Shown: positions 10,673 to 20,154 of the stretch, in pieces
Numbering within the stretch: the stretch's first letter is position 1
Layout: every line of letters begins with the position of its first letter
Source of the DNA: Streptomyces roseofulvus
GTDB lineage: Bacteria; Actinomycetota; Actinomycetes; Streptomycetales; Streptomycetaceae
NCBI RefSeq assembly: GCF_039534915.1
Contig: NZ_BAAAWE010000001.1
Location: 2,852,001 to 2,916,000, forward strand
Direction of reading: 5' to 3'
Length of the DNA: 64,000 nucleotides
The notes under the pieces: generated by a model
The model's input: the letters and a program-made list of their open reading frames with translations, nothing else
The model's database searches: none
What the model was told of the DNA's origin: nothing
Translations under genes and position numbers: made by a program

Positions 10673-11290
10673 TCAGGCGCCCGTGCCGCCGCCGCCCGGA
10701 ACACCCGCGGCGTGCGTGATGATGTCGTCGATGAGGCCGTACTCCTTGGCCTCCTCCGCGGTGAACCAGCGGTCGCGGTCGCCGTCGCGGATGATCGTCT
10801 CGACGGTCTGGCCGGAGTGGTGCGCGGTGATCTCGGCCATGCGCTTCTTCGTGCGCAGCAGGTACTCGGCCTGGATCTTGATGTCGGAGGCGGTGCCGCC
10901 GATGCCGGCGGAGCCCTGGTGCATCAGGATGTCGGTGTTCGGCAGCGCGAAGCGCTTGCCGGGGGTGCCGCCGGTGAGCAGGAACTGGCCCATCGAGGCC
11001 GCCATGCCCATACCGATGGTGACGACGTCGTTCGGGATGTACTGCATGGTGTCGTAGACGGCCATGCCGGCCGTCACGGAGCCACCGGGGCTGTTGATGT
11101 AGAGGTAGATGTCCTTCTCCGGGTCGGCGGCCAGGAGGAGCATCTGCGCGGTGATCTTGTTCGCGATCTCGTCGTCGACCTGCTGGCCGAGGAAGATGAT
11201 GCGCTCGCCGAGCAGCCGGTTGTAGACATGGTCGCCGAGGCCACCACCGATGGACGGCTCACCCGCGGCGTAAGGCTTCAGATTCGTCAC
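10673..11290 (-). CDS. clpP1: ATP-dependent Clp protease proteolytic subunit ClpP1
   Basis: Partner of ClpP2 in the mixed Clp proteolytic chamber. The triad is Ser99 (MGMAASMG), His124 (ILMHQGSAG) and Asp169 (IIRDGDRDR). I place the start at GTG 11290, giving [20 protein letters not shown] and 205 residues, because the family starts here and AGGTGG lies just upstream; the in-frame extension further upstream is arginine-rich and unlike ClpP. It resembles the S. lividans ClpP1 as I remember it ([20 protein letters not shown]). The ClgR-like site at 11412-11428 is in the right position to activate it. Confidence 0.95.
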   Translation of the reverse strand: MTNLKPYAAGEPSIGGGLGDHVYNRLLGERIIFLGQQVDDEIANKITAQMLLLAADPEKDIYLYINSPGGSVTAGMAVYDTMQYIPNDVVTIGMGMAASMGQFLLTGGTPGKRFALPNTDILMHQGSAGIGGTASDIKIQAEYLLRTKKRMAEITAHHSGQTVETIIRDGDRDRWFTAEEAKEYGLIDDIITHAAGVPGGGGTGA

Positions 11291-11411
11291 GTATCCACCT
11301 GCTCGTCTCCGACGGCCCCGGGCCGTCTCAGCGTCTCGTTCTGAGGGCAGTGCCCCCGTATCCATGGACCCTAACGCGCAGGTAGGACAACGCCATCCCG
11401 GTTCCCGAACT

Positions 11412-11428
11412 GTTCGCTGGGAGCGCAA
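11412..11428 (-). promoter_or_regulatory. Putative ClgR binding site upstream of clpP1
   Basis: The dyad gttCGCTgggAGCGcaa lies 122 bp upstream of the clpP1 start. ClgR is known to activate clpP1 operons in actinobacteria and binds a CGCY-N3-RGCG-type motif, which this matches at the core arms. A weaker GTTC-cc-GAAC dyad lies beside it at 11401-11410. The assignment to ClgR is inference from motif and location. Confidence 0.65.
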
Positions 11429-11462
11429 GGTAGTTGGCGGCGCATAAACGGTCCGCGTACGT

Positions 11463-11502
11463 CCACGGGCCCGGCCGCACAGCAGTGCGGCCGGGCCCGT
11501 GG
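11463..11502 (-). terminator. Terminator downstream of tig
   Basis: Perfect 18-bp inverted repeat (ccacgggcccggccgcac at 11463-11480, complement at 11485-11502) with an agca loop, 50 bp past the trigger-factor stop. It insulates tig from the clpP1 promoter. Confidence 0.9.
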
Positions 11503-11552
11503 CACGGTACGGCGCGCGCGGGGCGGAGCCCCGGCGTCGGCCCGGTGGGGCC

Positions 11553-12938
11553 TTACTTCTCCTCGGCGACCTCGGCCTCGCCGGTGACGGCCTCGACCGT
11601 CTCGGCGGCGGCCTCGACCTCGTCCTCGTCGTCGGAGAGGTCGACGACCTCACCGTTGGTGTCGACGACCTTGGCGGCCTCGACGACGACCGCGAGGGCC
11701 TTGCCGCGGGCGACCTCGCCGACCAGCATCGGCACCTGGCCGCCCTGGACGACGGCCTGGGCGAACTGGTCGGGGGACATGCCGGAGGAGGCGGCACGGC
11801 GGAACAGGTGCTCGGTGAGCTCGTCCTGCTCGACGTTCAGCTTCTCCTTGGAGACGAGCTCGTCGAGGAGGAACTGGGTCTTGATGCCCTTGACCGCCTG
11901 CTCCTTGGTCTCGGCCTCGAACTCCTCGACCGTCTTGCCCTGGAGCTCCAGGTACTTCTCCAGGCTCAGGCCCATCTGGCCGAGCTGGTGGTGCTCCAGG
12001 TTGTGCTTGCGGGTGTTGACCTCGTCCTCGAGGAGCTTCTCGGGGACGGGGATCTCCGCCAGCTCCAGGAACTTCTCCAGGACGCGCTCCTGGGCCTGGG
12101 TGGCCTGGTCGAACTGCTTCATGTTCTCGAGGCGCTTGCGGCTGTCGGCCTTGAGCTCGTCGAGGGTGTCGAACTCCGACGCCATCTGCGCGAACTCGTC
12201 GTCCAGCTCGGGGAGCTCACGGGCGGCGACCTCGGTGACCTTGACGGTGACCTCGGCGTCCTTGCCCGCGGCGGAGCCGCCCTTCAGCTGCGAGGTGAAG
12301 GTGGCCTCGCCGCCGGCCTCCAGGCCGGTGACGGCGGCGTCGATGCCGTCGAGCAGCTCGCCGGAGCCGATGGTGTACGAGACACCGTCGGCGACGCCGT
12401 CGGGCAGCACCTCGCCGTCGACCTTGGCGGTCAGGTCGAGGGTGACGACGTCGCCCTCGGCGGCGGCGCGCTCGACCTTGCTGGTGGACGCGAAGCGCTC
12501 GCGGAGCTGCTCCACGGACTTCTCGACGTCCTCGTCGGTGACCTCGATGGCGTCGACCTCGACCTCGATGCCGGAGTAGTCCGGGATCTCGATGGCCGGG
12601 CGGACGTCGACCTCGGCGGTGAAGGCCAGCAGCTCGCCGTCCTTCAGCTCGGTGATGTCGACCTCGGGCTGGCCCAGCACGTTGACCTCGGCCTCGTTCA
12701 CGGCCTCGGTGTAGAACTTCGGGAGCGCGTCGTTGACGGCCTCCTCCAGCACGGCGCCGCGGCCGAACCGCTGGTCGATCACACGAGCCGGGATCTTGCC
12801 CTTGCGGAAGCCCTTGACCGTGACCTGCTGGTTGATCTTCTTGTACGCCGCGTCGAGGCTGTCCTTGAGCTCCTCGAAGGGCACCTCGACAGTGAGCCGA
12901 ACCCGGGTCGGGTTCAGGGTCTCCACGGCGCTCTTCAC
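11553..12938 (-). CDS. tig: Trigger factor, ribosome-associated chaperone
   Basis: Binds the ribosomal exit tunnel and shelters nascent chains. The N-terminal ribosome-binding loop is recognisable in [17 protein letters not shown] (the GFRxGKxP motif). An FKBP-type peptidyl-prolyl isomerase domain follows (about 160-245), then a long helical chaperone domain. The last 35 residues are very acidic ([19 protein letters not shown]), a common ending in actinobacterial copies. GTG 12938 has AAGGAG eight or nine bases upstream and begins [19 protein letters not shown], as in the family; 461 residues. It lies upstream of clpP1 on the same strand but is separated by a strong hairpin. Confidence 0.97.
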   Translation of the reverse strand: MKSAVETLNPTRVRLTVEVPFEELKDSLDAAYKKINQQVTVKGFRKGKIPARVIDQRFGRGAVLEEAVNDALPKFYTEAVNEAEVNVLGQPEVDITELKDGELLAFTAEVDVRPAIEIPDYSGIEVEVDAIEVTDEDVEKSVEQLRERFASTSKVERAAAEGDVVTLDLTAKVDGEVLPDGVADGVSYTIGSGELLDGIDAAVTGLEAGGEATFTSQLKGGSAAGKDAEVTVKVTEVAARELPELDDEFAQMASEFDTLDELKADSRKRLENMKQFDQATQAQERVLEKFLELAEIPVPEKLLEDEVNTRKHNLEHHQLGQMGLSLEKYLELQGKTVEEFEAETKEQAVKGIKTQFLLDELVSKEKLNVEQDELTEHLFRRAASSGMSPDQFAQAVVQGGQVPMLVGEVARGKALAVVVEAAKVVDTNGEVVDLSDDEDEVEAAAETVEAVTGEAEVAEEK

Positions 12939-13124
12939 GGTTCGGTCTCCTTGTGGCTGATTCCTGGATTCCGGACGGGCCGCGCGGGGCGGTTCCGGCC
13001 GATGGGCCCGGTCAGAAAGACACACGGGCTCGCAGCTTGCATAGTAACCGCACGTGGGATGAGGCCCACAACGTGATCAAGAACCCGCGAGGTCGGGGCC
13101 CCGGGGGGATCGTGAGGATCATGC

Positions 13125-13201
13125 TGGTCGGGGTGGCGGGATTTGAACCCACGGCCTTCCGCTCCCAAAGCGGACGCGCTACCAAGCTGCGCCACACCCC
13201 G
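13125..13201 (-). tRNA. tRNA-Pro (anticodon TGG)
   Basis: On the minus strand the acceptor arms CGGGGTG (13201-13195) and CACCCCG (13135-13129) pair fully. The anticodon loop TTTGGGA between TCCGC and GCGGA gives TGG, and the T arm GTGGGTTCAAATCCCGC is canonical. Discriminator A is at 13128 and CCA is encoded at 13127-13125. Confidence 0.97.
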
Positions 13202-13331
13202 TCGGTGCGACACGTAGGGTACATGTACGGGGACGCTGCGACGCCCCCTCTTTTTCGGGGCGTGCACGGACGGCTCCGGACCGGCTACGATGCTGTCCGT
13301 GCCGCGGCCTTCCGCCTGTGGCGCGTTCCGT

Positions 13332-13402
13332 GCGGGCGTAGCTCAATGGTAGAGCCCTAGTCTTCCAAACTAGCTACGCGGGTTCGATTCCCGTCGCCCG
13401 CT
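13332..13402 (+). tRNA. tRNA-Gly (anticodon TCC)
   Basis: Acceptor arms GCGGGCG (13332-13338) and CGCCCGC (13395-13401) pair. The anticodon arm CTAGT-CTTCCAA-ACTAG gives TCC, and the T arm CGGGTTCGATTCCCG is canonical. The discriminator is T and CCA is not encoded. It diverges from tRNA-Pro, 130 bp away. Confidence 0.97.
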
Positions 13403-13409
13403 CTGTGTA

Positions 13410-13452
13410 CGGCTCCGGCCCGGTCCCTCGTCGAGGGACCGGGCCGGAGCCG
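13410..13452. terminator. Terminator between tRNA-Gly and the small membrane gene
   Basis: Perfect 21-bp inverted repeat (13410-13430 and 13432-13452), one of the strongest hairpins in the window. It begins 8 bp after the tRNA and ends 8 bp before the stop of the convergent small gene, so it serves both. Confidence 0.9.
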
Positions 13453-13459
13453 TTCCGCG

Positions 13460-13654
13460 TCAGAACTTGATGGCGCCGATCGTCTGGGTTATCGAGTCCA
13501 GGAAGCGCTGGATGTCGTCCGCCATGCCCGTGGAGGCGAGGAAGAAGCCGAAGAGGACGGCGACCACGGCCGGCCCGCCCTTGAGGCTTCCGCCGCGGAT
13601 CAGCACCACGAGGACGATCGCCAACAGCAACACCACAGACAGCGAAATGGCCAC
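13460..13654 (-). CDS. Small two-helix membrane protein
   Basis: A 64-residue protein starting AISLSVVLLLAIVLVVLI, a membrane helix at about 2-19. A short basic turn (RGGSLKG) follows, then a second helix at about 28-43, and an amphipathic tail (DDIQRFLDSITQTIGAIKF). I recall similar short proteins at this place in other Streptomyces but no known function. Both ends are reasonable: ATG 13654, stop next to a strong terminator. The hydrophobic pattern and clean boundaries support a real gene. Confidence 0.7.
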   Translation of the reverse strand: MAISLSVVLLLAIVLVVLIRGGSLKGGPAVVAVLFGFFLASTGMADDIQRFLDSITQTIGAIKF

Positions 13655-13792
13655 AACTGATCACACCCTCGGTCGGTCCCTGCCCAGCCCGGGGTATGTA
13701 TCCGGACACCCCCGCGCCTCCATCGTGCCACCAACCCCTTTGCCCTCGGCGGGGGGTGACGAATCGTGGGACGCGTCACGGCGCCGAAAGGT

Positions 13793-14935
13793 TCAGGCGG
13801 GGCGGGAGATCAGGACGAGGGCGCGGTCGTCGTTGACGTCCTTGGCGACCGCCTCGATGAGGTGCCAGGCGACGCCCTCGAAGCCGCCGGGGACGCAGCG
13901 GTCGGCCTCGCCGGTGAGCCGGTCGATGCCCTCGGCGAGGTCGCGGTCGGCGGCCTCGACGAGTCCGTCGGTGAAGAGCATCAGGACGTCGCCGGGGTGC
14001 AGGGTTCCCTTGACCGGGTGGAACTCGGCGCCGTCGTAGACGCCGAGGAGGGGCCCGTCGCCGTCCTTCTCCTCCCAGCGGCCGGTGCCGGAGTGGAGCT
14101 GCAGCGCGGGCAGGTGGCCGGCGGAGAAGAGCTCGTAGTCGCCGGAGTCCAGGTCGAGGACGAGGTGGATGGAGGTGGCGAAGCCCTCGTCCCAGTTCTG
14201 CCGGAGCAGATAGCCGTTGGCGGCGGGCAGGAAGCCGTGCGGCGGGAGCGAGCCGAGGAGGCCGCCGAAGGCGCCGGAGAGCAGCAGGGAGCGGGAGGCC
14301 GCGTCCATGCCCTTGCCGGAGACGTCGGTGAGGACGACCTCCAGGGTGCGGCCGCCGTGGGTGCGGGCGGCGACGACGAAGTCGCCCGAGAAGGACTGTC
14401 CGCCGGCCGGGCGGAGCGCCATCTCGCGGTGCCAGCCGCGCGGCAGCCGGGGCAGCGCGCTCTGCACCCGGAGCCGTTCGCGCAGGTCGAAGAGCATGGT
14501 GCCGCCGCGCCGCCAGGGCACCCCGACCCGGGCCCTGAACTGGGCGATGAGCAGGCCGAAGAGACCGCAGGCGGCGACCACCAGGACGGTGCCGGGGGTG
14601 ACGCGGGCGGGCCCCTCGCCGTACGGGCCGAGGATGGTGGACTCGACGATCAGGCCGCCGGCTGCCGCCGCGTACAGGCCGAGCAGGCTGGCGGGCCGCA
14701 GCAGCAGTCCGCCGGCCACGATGGGCAGGACGAGGGCGGCGGGCGAGCACCAGACCGGGTCGAGGACGGTGCCGCAGACGATGGCGGGGATGGTGAGCAG
14801 CAGCCCGGCGAGGGCGAGCCGGTCGGAGGTGCCGCCGCGGAAGTAGTCGACGCCGGTCCGGCGCAGCACGACGCGGGCCCGGTGGGCGCGCCTGCGCAAC
14901 CGGGCCGTGTACGTGTTCACTCCGTGGTGGGCCAT
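13793..14935 (-). CDS. SpoIIE-type PP2C serine/threonine phosphatase, membrane-bound
   Basis: A 380-residue phosphatase. Residues 40-132 form about four membrane helices. The catalytic PPM/SpoIIE domain follows, with metal-binding aspartates in SFSGDFVVAA (Asp185) and VLTDVSGKGMDA (Asp204), LFTDGLVEA later, and a closing NDDRALVLI. Such enzymes usually dephosphorylate anti-anti-sigma factors and so tune sigma factors. No anti-sigma or anti-anti-sigma gene is adjacent, so the substrate is unknown. I start at ATG 14935 (AHHGVNTYTARLRRR); reading on to 15406 would run into the divergent acetyltransferase gene. No sensor (PAS/GAF) domain is seen. Confidence 0.9.
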   Translation of the reverse strand: MAHHGVNTYTARLRRRAHRARVVLRRTGVDYFRGGTSDRLALAGLLLTIPAIVCGTVLDPVWCSPAALVLPIVAGGLLLRPASLLGLYAAAAGGLIVESTILGPYGEGPARVTPGTVLVVAACGLFGLLIAQFRARVGVPWRRGGTMLFDLRERLRVQSALPRLPRGWHREMALRPAGGQSFSGDFVVAARTHGGRTLEVVLTDVSGKGMDAASRSLLLSGAFGGLLGSLPPHGFLPAANGYLLRQNWDEGFATSIHLVLDLDSGDYELFSAGHLPALQLHSGTGRWEEKDGDGPLLGVYDGAEFHPVKGTLHPGDVLMLFTDGLVEAADRDLAEGIDRLTGEADRCVPGGFEGVAWHLIEAVAKDVNDDRALVLISRPA

Positions 14936-15041
14936 TGGCCTGGACCCTATCCACCCCGGCCGGTCCCGTGCAGGGGTACCCCGGTGACAAGGTGCGTGAA
15001 ATCGGGTCGCCTCGGGCGAGGACCGCTGATATCGATGGCAT

Positions 15042-16271
15042 ATGACGACTGAACTGCGGGTGCTGGACCCGTCGGAGTGGGATCGCTGGTTCGCGACGCT
15101 GGAACTCGCCTTCGGGGGGCTGGCGGAGGAGCCGGAGGAGCGGGCGCTGTGGCGGGACCTGACCGAGTGCGGGCGTTCGCTGGCGGTCTGGGAGGGCGCG
15201 TCGCCGGTGGCGACGGCGGGGGCGTTCTCGTTCCGGCTGACCGTGCCGGGCGGGGCGTCGGTGCCGGCGGCCGGCGTGACGATGGTGAGTGTGGCCGGAA
15301 CGCATCGGCGCCGGGGGCTGCTGACGTCGATGATGCGCCGGCAGCTCGACGACGTCCGGGCGGCGGGCGAGCCGCTGGCGGTGCTGACGGCCTCGGAGCC
15401 GGTCATCTACGGGCGGTTCGGTTACGGGGCGGCGACGTGGTCGCAGCGCACGGTGATCGACACGACCCGGGTGCGGCTGGACGTGCCGGCCGGGACGGAC
15501 GCGGTGTCGCTGCGGATGGTGCCGCTCGCGGAGTCCTCGGCGGTGACGGAGGCGGTGTACGCGCGGATGGTGCCGCGCCGGCCCGGGATGCTCGCCCGGC
15601 GGCCCGGCTGGGAGCGGCTGCCGCTGCTCGACCCGCCGGGGTCGCGGGAGGGCGCCTCGCCGCGGCTGTGCGTGCTGGCGGAGCGGGACGGGGAGGTCGT
15701 GGGGTACGCGTACTACGCGATCAAGCCGGACTGGAGCTGGGCGGGCGCGGACGGTGCGGTGACGGTGCACGAGCTGTACGGGCTCGACCCGGCGGCGGAG
15801 GCGGCGCTGTGGCGGTTCCTGTGCTCGGTCGACCTGACGTCGAAGGTGCGGGTGAACAGCGTGCCGGTGGACTCGGCCTGGCAGCACCTGGTCTCGGACG
15901 TGCGGCGGTGCGAACCGGCCGTGCGGGAGGCGCTGTTCGCGCGGCTGGTGGACGTCGGCGCGGCGCTGGAGGCGCGGACGTACCAGGCGCCGGTGGACGT
16001 GGTGTTCGAGGTGGCGGACGCGTTCTGCCCGTGGAACGCGGGGCGTTGGCGGCTGTCGGGCGACGCGAAGGGGGCGAGCTGTTCCCGGACGTCGGACGCG
16101 GCTGACCTCGCGCTGTCCGTACGGGAGTTGGGGGCGGCGTATCTGGGCGGTACGAGCCTTGCCGCGCTGGCTTCCGCGGGTCGGGTCACGGAGTTGCGCG
16201 AGGGGGCGCTGGCGGAGGCGTCGTTGGCGTTCGGGTCGCCGGTCGCGCCCTGGTTGCCGCACGGGTTCTAG
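15042..16271 (+). CDS. Eis-like GNAT N-acetyltransferase
   Basis: A 409-residue member of the Eis (enhanced intracellular survival) family, which acetylates amines such as aminoglycosides, polyamines or protein lysines. The N-terminal GNAT domain carries the acetyl-CoA loop as VSVAGTHRRRGLLTSMMR (about 83-100). ASEPVIYGRFGYGAATWSQR is a typical Eis block, and a second GNAT-like region and a C-terminal SCP2-like domain follow. The enzyme ends at a free carboxyl terminus (LPHGF), as expected because Eis uses its terminal carboxylate as a base. ATG 15042 lies 106 bp from the divergent phosphatase. The substrate cannot be read from sequence. Confidence 0.9.
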   Translation: MTTELRVLDPSEWDRWFATLELAFGGLAEEPEERALWRDLTECGRSLAVWEGASPVATAGAFSFRLTVPGGASVPAAGVTMVSVAGTHRRRGLLTSMMRRQLDDVRAAGEPLAVLTASEPVIYGRFGYGAATWSQRTVIDTTRVRLDVPAGTDAVSLRMVPLAESSAVTEAVYARMVPRRPGMLARRPGWERLPLLDPPGSREGASPRLCVLAERDGEVVGYAYYAIKPDWSWAGADGAVTVHELYGLDPAAEAALWRFLCSVDLTSKVRVNSVPVDSAWQHLVSDVRRCEPAVREALFARLVDVGAALEARTYQAPVDVVFEVADAFCPWNAGRWRLSGDAKGASCSRTSDAADLALSVRELGAAYLGGTSLAALASAGRVTELREGALAEASLAFGSPVAPWLPHGF

Positions 16272-16289
16272 GGCAGCCCGCCACGCGGT

Positions 16290-17099
16290 TCAGCGGTGCT
16301 GGCAGGTCGGGCACCAGAAGAGGTTCCTGGCCGCCAGGTCGGCCGTGCGGATGTCCGTGCCACAGAGGTGGCAGGGCTGGTTCGCGCGGCGGTAGACGTA
16401 GACCTCGCCGCCGTGGTCGTCGACGCGCGGGGGGCGGTTCATCGCCTCGGGGGTGTGCTCGGGGCGGACCGTGTCGATGCGGTTGAGGCGGACGCCCTCG
16501 CGCATGAGGGCCCTGAGGTCCTCCCAGATCGCGGTCCACTCCCCCGCCGTCAGGTCCTTCCCGGCCCGGTACGGGTCGATGCCGTGGCGGAAGAGGACCT
16601 CGGCGCGGTAGACGTTGCCGACGCCGGCGATGACCTTCTGGTCCATGAGCAGGGCGGCGATCGTCGTGCGGGACCTGGCGATGCGGTGCCACGCCTTGTC
16701 GGGGTCGTCCCCGTCCCGCAGCGGGTCGGGGCCGAGGCGGGCGTGGATCGCCTGCTTCTCGGCGTCGGTGACGAGCGCGCAGGTGGTGGGGCCGCGGAGG
16801 TCGACGTACGACTCGGGGTTCGCGAGGCGCAGCCGGACGGTGTCGGCCGGCGGGGGCGCGGGGGCGTCGCCGAAGTTCACCTTGCCGAAGAGGCCGAGGT
16901 GGATGTGGACCCACTCGTCGCGCGGGAAGCCGAGGAAGAGGTGCTTGCCGTGGGCCTCGGTGGTCTCCAGGACGGAGCCGTCGAGGAGGGCGGCGGAGTC
17001 GGAGAACTTGCCCTGCGGGCTGCTCGCGCAGACGGGCCGGCCGCCGAAGCGCTCCCGGTGGTCCTGGGCGAGGCGGTGGATCGTATGCCCTTCGGGCAC
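16290..17099 (-). CDS. Fpg/Nei family DNA glycosylase (endonuclease VIII-like)
   Basis: Base-excision repair enzyme removing oxidised bases and cutting the abasic site. The mature N-terminus PEGHTIHRLA has the catalytic Pro2 and Glu3, and PEGHT/H rather than PELPE points to the Nei side of the family. A helix-two-turn-helix (VIAGVGNVYRAEVLFRHGIDP) and a C-terminal zinc finger (CHLCGTDIRTADLAARNLFW then CPTC) are present; 269 residues is normal. The closest remembered relatives are the mycobacterial Nei2-type proteins. ATG 17099; followed 18 bp later by the convergent acetyltransferase, and preceded by rpiB on the same strand. Confidence 0.92.
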   Translation of the reverse strand: MPEGHTIHRLAQDHRERFGGRPVCASSPQGKFSDSAALLDGSVLETTEAHGKHLFLGFPRDEWVHIHLGLFGKVNFGDAPAPPPADTVRLRLANPESYVDLRGPTTCALVTDAEKQAIHARLGPDPLRDGDDPDKAWHRIARSRTTIAALLMDQKVIAGVGNVYRAEVLFRHGIDPYRAGKDLTAGEWTAIWEDLRALMREGVRLNRIDTVRPEHTPEAMNRPPRVDDHGGEVYVYRRANQPCHLCGTDIRTADLAARNLFWCPTCQHR

Positions 17100-17132
17100 G
17101 GCGGTTCTCCTGGGTGGGACGGGGCGGCGCGG

Positions 17133-17162
17133 CCGTGCCGCCGGGCTCGGCCGGCGGCACGG
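17133..17162 (-). terminator. Terminator downstream of rpiB
   Basis: 12-bp inverted repeat (ccgtgccgccgg at 17133-17144, complement at 17151-17162) just past the rpiB stop at 17173 and before the nei-like start. Confidence 0.7.
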
Positions 17163-17172
17163 GCGGGCGGAC

Positions 17173-17661
<489 letters not shown>

Positions 17662-17880
17662 GGCTTCGAGTGTGGCACGGCCGGGACGGGGCAGGCGTCA
17701 GCGGGGTCGGGACCTTGGTCCCGTCGGGTCACGGACCTCCGCCCCGGCTGGTCTGGACCTTATGACCCGCATATGTCCTGAATCACGATCCGGAGTCAAA
17801 GCTTCCGTACTGGCGAGTCGCCGGGTTTCATGGCTCCGGCTCGCGATCCGAGCCTGCCCCCACACCCGAAGGAAGCGTTC

Positions 17881-19317
17881 ATGAACACGCAGCCGACCCT
17901 CGCCAAGGAAGGCGGCAGCACCGGCACCACCGGTCAGACCCCGTCCGACGGCCTCAAGGCCGGGCTCAAGAACCGCCATCTGTCGATGATCGCGATCGGC
18001 GGCGTCATCGGCGCCGGCCTCTTCGTCGGCTCCGGCTCCGGCATCGCCGCCGCCGGGCCCGCGATCCTCCTCTCGTACGCCCTCGTCGGCGCGATGGTCG
18101 TGTTCGTCATGCGGATGCTCGGCGAGATGGCGGCCGCGCGCCCCTCCTCCGGCTCCTTCTCGGCCTACGCCGACCAGGCGCTCGGCCGCTGGGCGGGCTT
18201 CACCATCGGCTGGCTGTACTGGTTCTTCTGGGTCGTCGTGCTGGCCGTCGAGGCGACCGCCGGCGCCGTCATCCTGGAGAGCTGGATCCCCGCGGTGCCG
18301 CAGTGGGCCTGGGCGCTGATCGTCATGGTGGTGCTCACCGCGACCAACCTGGCCTCGGTGGCCTCGTACGGCGAGTTCGAGTTCTGGTTCGCCGGCATCA
18401 AGGTCGTCGCCATCGGCGCCTTCGTGGTGATCGGCTTCCTCGCGGTCTTCGGCGTGCTGCCGGGCTCGGACAACCCGGGGGCGGGCTTCGCGCACCTCAC
18501 CGACGCGGGCGGGTTCTTCCCGATGGGCGCGGGCGCGATCCTGACGGGTGTCCTGATGGTCGTCTTCTCCTTCATGGGCAGCGAGATCGTGACCCTGGCG
18601 GCCGGCGAGTCGGAGGACCCGCAGCGGGCCGTGACCAAGGCGACGAACAGCGTGATCTGGCGGATCGGCGTCTTCTACCTGGGCTCGATCTTCGTGGTCC
18701 TGACGCTGCTGCCGTGGAACGACCCGTCGATCGTGGAGAAGGGCTCGTACGTCGCCGCCCTCGACTCCATCGGCATCCCGGCCGCCGGCCAGATCATGAA
18801 CGTGATCGTGCTGACCGCCGTGCTGTCCTGCCTCAACTCGGGCCTCTACACGGCCTCCCGGATGGCCTTCTCGCTGGGTCAGCGCGGTGACGCGCCGAAG
18901 GCGTTCGCCAAGGTCGACAAGCGGGGCGTGCCGCGCGCGGCGATCCTCTCCTCGGTCGTCTTCGGCTTCGTCGCGGTCTTCTTCAACTACGAGTGGCCGG
19001 ACACCGTCTTCGCCTTCCTGCTGAACTCCTCCGGCGCGGTGGCGCTCTTCGTCTGGCTGGTCATCTGCGTGACCCAGCTGCGGATGCGCGGGATCATCCT
19101 GCGCGAGTCGCCGGAGAAGCTGGTCGTGCGGATGTGGCTCTTCCCGTACCTGACCTGGGCGACGATCGGCATGATCGTCTTCGTCCTCGGCTACATGATC
19201 TACGACGGCGGCAGCGCCCGGGAGCAGGTCGTGCTCTCGCTGCTCGTCGCCGCGCTGGTGATGGCGATCGCGCTGGTCCGGGACCGGGTCAGGAAGAACG
19301 CCGTGGCCCGCGACTAG
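17881..19317 (+). CDS. Amino acid permease of the APC/AAT family (copy 1 of 3)
   Basis: A 478-residue proton-coupled amino-acid importer with about 12 membrane helices. The helix-1 signature GGVIGAGLFVGSGSGIAAAGP and the AAT block SGSFSAYADQALGRWAGF are typical of GABA/aromatic/basic amino-acid permeases. The C-terminal region has ESPEKLVVRMWLFPYLTW, shared with the other two copies. ATG 17881 has GAAGGAAG upstream. The stop codon TAG lies inside the CTAG target duplication of the adjacent MITE. Substrate cannot be told from sequence. Copies 1, 2 and 3 are clearly paralogous, with bioY between 1 and 2. Confidence 0.93.
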   Translation: MNTQPTLAKEGGSTGTTGQTPSDGLKAGLKNRHLSMIAIGGVIGAGLFVGSGSGIAAAGPAILLSYALVGAMVVFVMRMLGEMAAARPSSGSFSAYADQALGRWAGFTIGWLYWFFWVVVLAVEATAGAVILESWIPAVPQWAWALIVMVVLTATNLASVASYGEFEFWFAGIKVVAIGAFVVIGFLAVFGVLPGSDNPGAGFAHLTDAGGFFPMGAGAILTGVLMVVFSFMGSEIVTLAAGESEDPQRAVTKATNSVIWRIGVFYLGSIFVVLTLLPWNDPSIVEKGSYVAALDSIGIPAAGQIMNVIVLTAVLSCLNSGLYTASRMAFSLGQRGDAPKAFAKVDKRGVPRAAILSSVVFGFVAVFFNYEWPDTVFAFLLNSSGAVALFVWLVICVTQLRMRGIILRESPEKLVVRMWLFPYLTWATIGMIVFVLGYMIYDGGSAREQVVLSLLVAALVMAIALVRDRVRKNAVARD

Positions 19318-19492
19318 GCCCTGTCGTCAAACTCCCGCCTGCCCCGCGACGCCATGCACGCGCTCTCGCCGCACCGGGCACAAGCCCGAGTACGTCCAGT
19401 ACGAGGGCTCGCGCCCGGCACGCCGAGAGCACGCACCTGACGCCGCGGGGCCGCCCTTCGGGCAACGGCGGGAGTTTGACGACAGGACCTAG
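19314..19492. mobile_element. Fold-back MITE with CTAG target duplication
   Basis: CTAG flanks both ends (19314-19317 and 19489-19492). The 171-bp core has terminal inverted repeats: gccctgtcgtcaaactcccg from 19318, and its near-complement cgggagtttgacgacaggac ending at 19488. Reading inward, almost the whole left half pairs with the right half, apart from a short extra segment near 19454-19466, so the element is one long hairpin. It encodes nothing. The ends and CTAG target resemble IS5-family elements of Streptomyces, so it was probably mobilised in trans. Confidence 0.85.
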
Positions 19493-19501
19493 CGGTCCCT
19501 C

Positions 19502-19551
19502 CGCGCGAAAGGGCCCGCCGCTCCCCGGGGAGCGGCGGGCCCTTTCGCGCG
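19502..19551. terminator. Terminator downstream of bioY
   Basis: Perfect 25-bp inverted repeat centred at 19526/19527, ending 7 bp from the bioY stop. It separates bioY from the MITE and permease 1. Confidence 0.9.
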
Positions 19552-19557
19552 TGGTGG

Positions 19558-20154
19558 TCAGCCCTTGCGGCCGACCAGCTTCCAGGCGGCCGGGAGGGCG
19601 CCCATGGCGAGCGCGGCCTTGAGGGCGTCGCCGATGAGGAAGGGGGTCAGGCCGGCGGCGACCGCCTGCCCGAGGGTCATGCCGGTCGCGAGGGCCAGGT
19701 AGGGGACACCGACCGCGTAGATGAGCGCGGAGCCGAGGACCATGGTGCCGGCGGTGCGCAGGACCGAGCGGTCGGCGCCGCGGCGGGCGAGGGCGCCGAC
19801 GACGGTGGCGGCGAGCAGCATGCCGAGGATGTAGCCGAAGGACGGCATCGCGTAGCCCGAGGTGCCCTGCGCGAACCACGGGACGCCGGCCATGCCGGCG
19901 ACGGCGTAGAGGGCGAGGGAGAGGAAGCCGCGGCGGGCGCCGAGGGCGGTGCCGACGAGCAGGGCGGCGAAGGTCTGGCCGGAGACCGGGACCGGGGAGC
20001 CGGGGACCGGGACGGAGAGCTGCGCGGCGAGGCCGGTGAGGGCGGCGCCGCCGACGACGAGCGCGACGTCGCGGACGCGGCTCGACGGGAGGAGGTCGGC
20101 CAGGACGGTGCCCGCACGGAGGGTGCGGACGGGGGCGGCGGCGGTGCTACTCAT
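19558..20154 (-). CDS. bioY: Biotin transporter substrate-specificity subunit BioY
   Basis: An S-component of an energy-coupling-factor (ECF) biotin importer, 198 residues with about six membrane helices. Family blocks are visible: QLSVPVPGSPVPVSGQTFAA, then LALYAVAGMAGVPWFAQGTSG and FLIGDALKAALAM. BioY can work alone or with shared EcfAA'T energising proteins, none of which is encoded here. ATG 20154 follows GGAG at good spacing. It has its own promoter region, divergent from permease 2. I see no confident biotin-repressor site in the 262-bp gap. Confidence 0.93.
   Translation of the reverse strand: MSSTAAAPVRTLRAGTVLADLLPSSRVRDVALVVGGAALTGLAAQLSVPVPGSPVPVSGQTFAALLVGTALGARRGFLSLALYAVAGMAGVPWFAQGTSGYAMPSFGYILGMLLAATVVGALARRGADRSVLRTAGTMVLGSALIYAVGVPYLALATGMTLGQAVAAGLTPFLIGDALKAALAMGALPAAWKLVGRKG

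Noticed and set aside
11291..11797. An N-terminal extension of ClpP1 in the same frame
   Set aside because: It would cover the ClgR-like site and the tig terminator, is Arg/Pro-rich and is unlike ClpP; GTG 11290 has a ribosome site.
13125..13402. tRNA pair as integration site of a mobile element
   Set aside because: No integrase, no attachment-site repeat and no foreign gene nearby; only ordinary core genes flank it.
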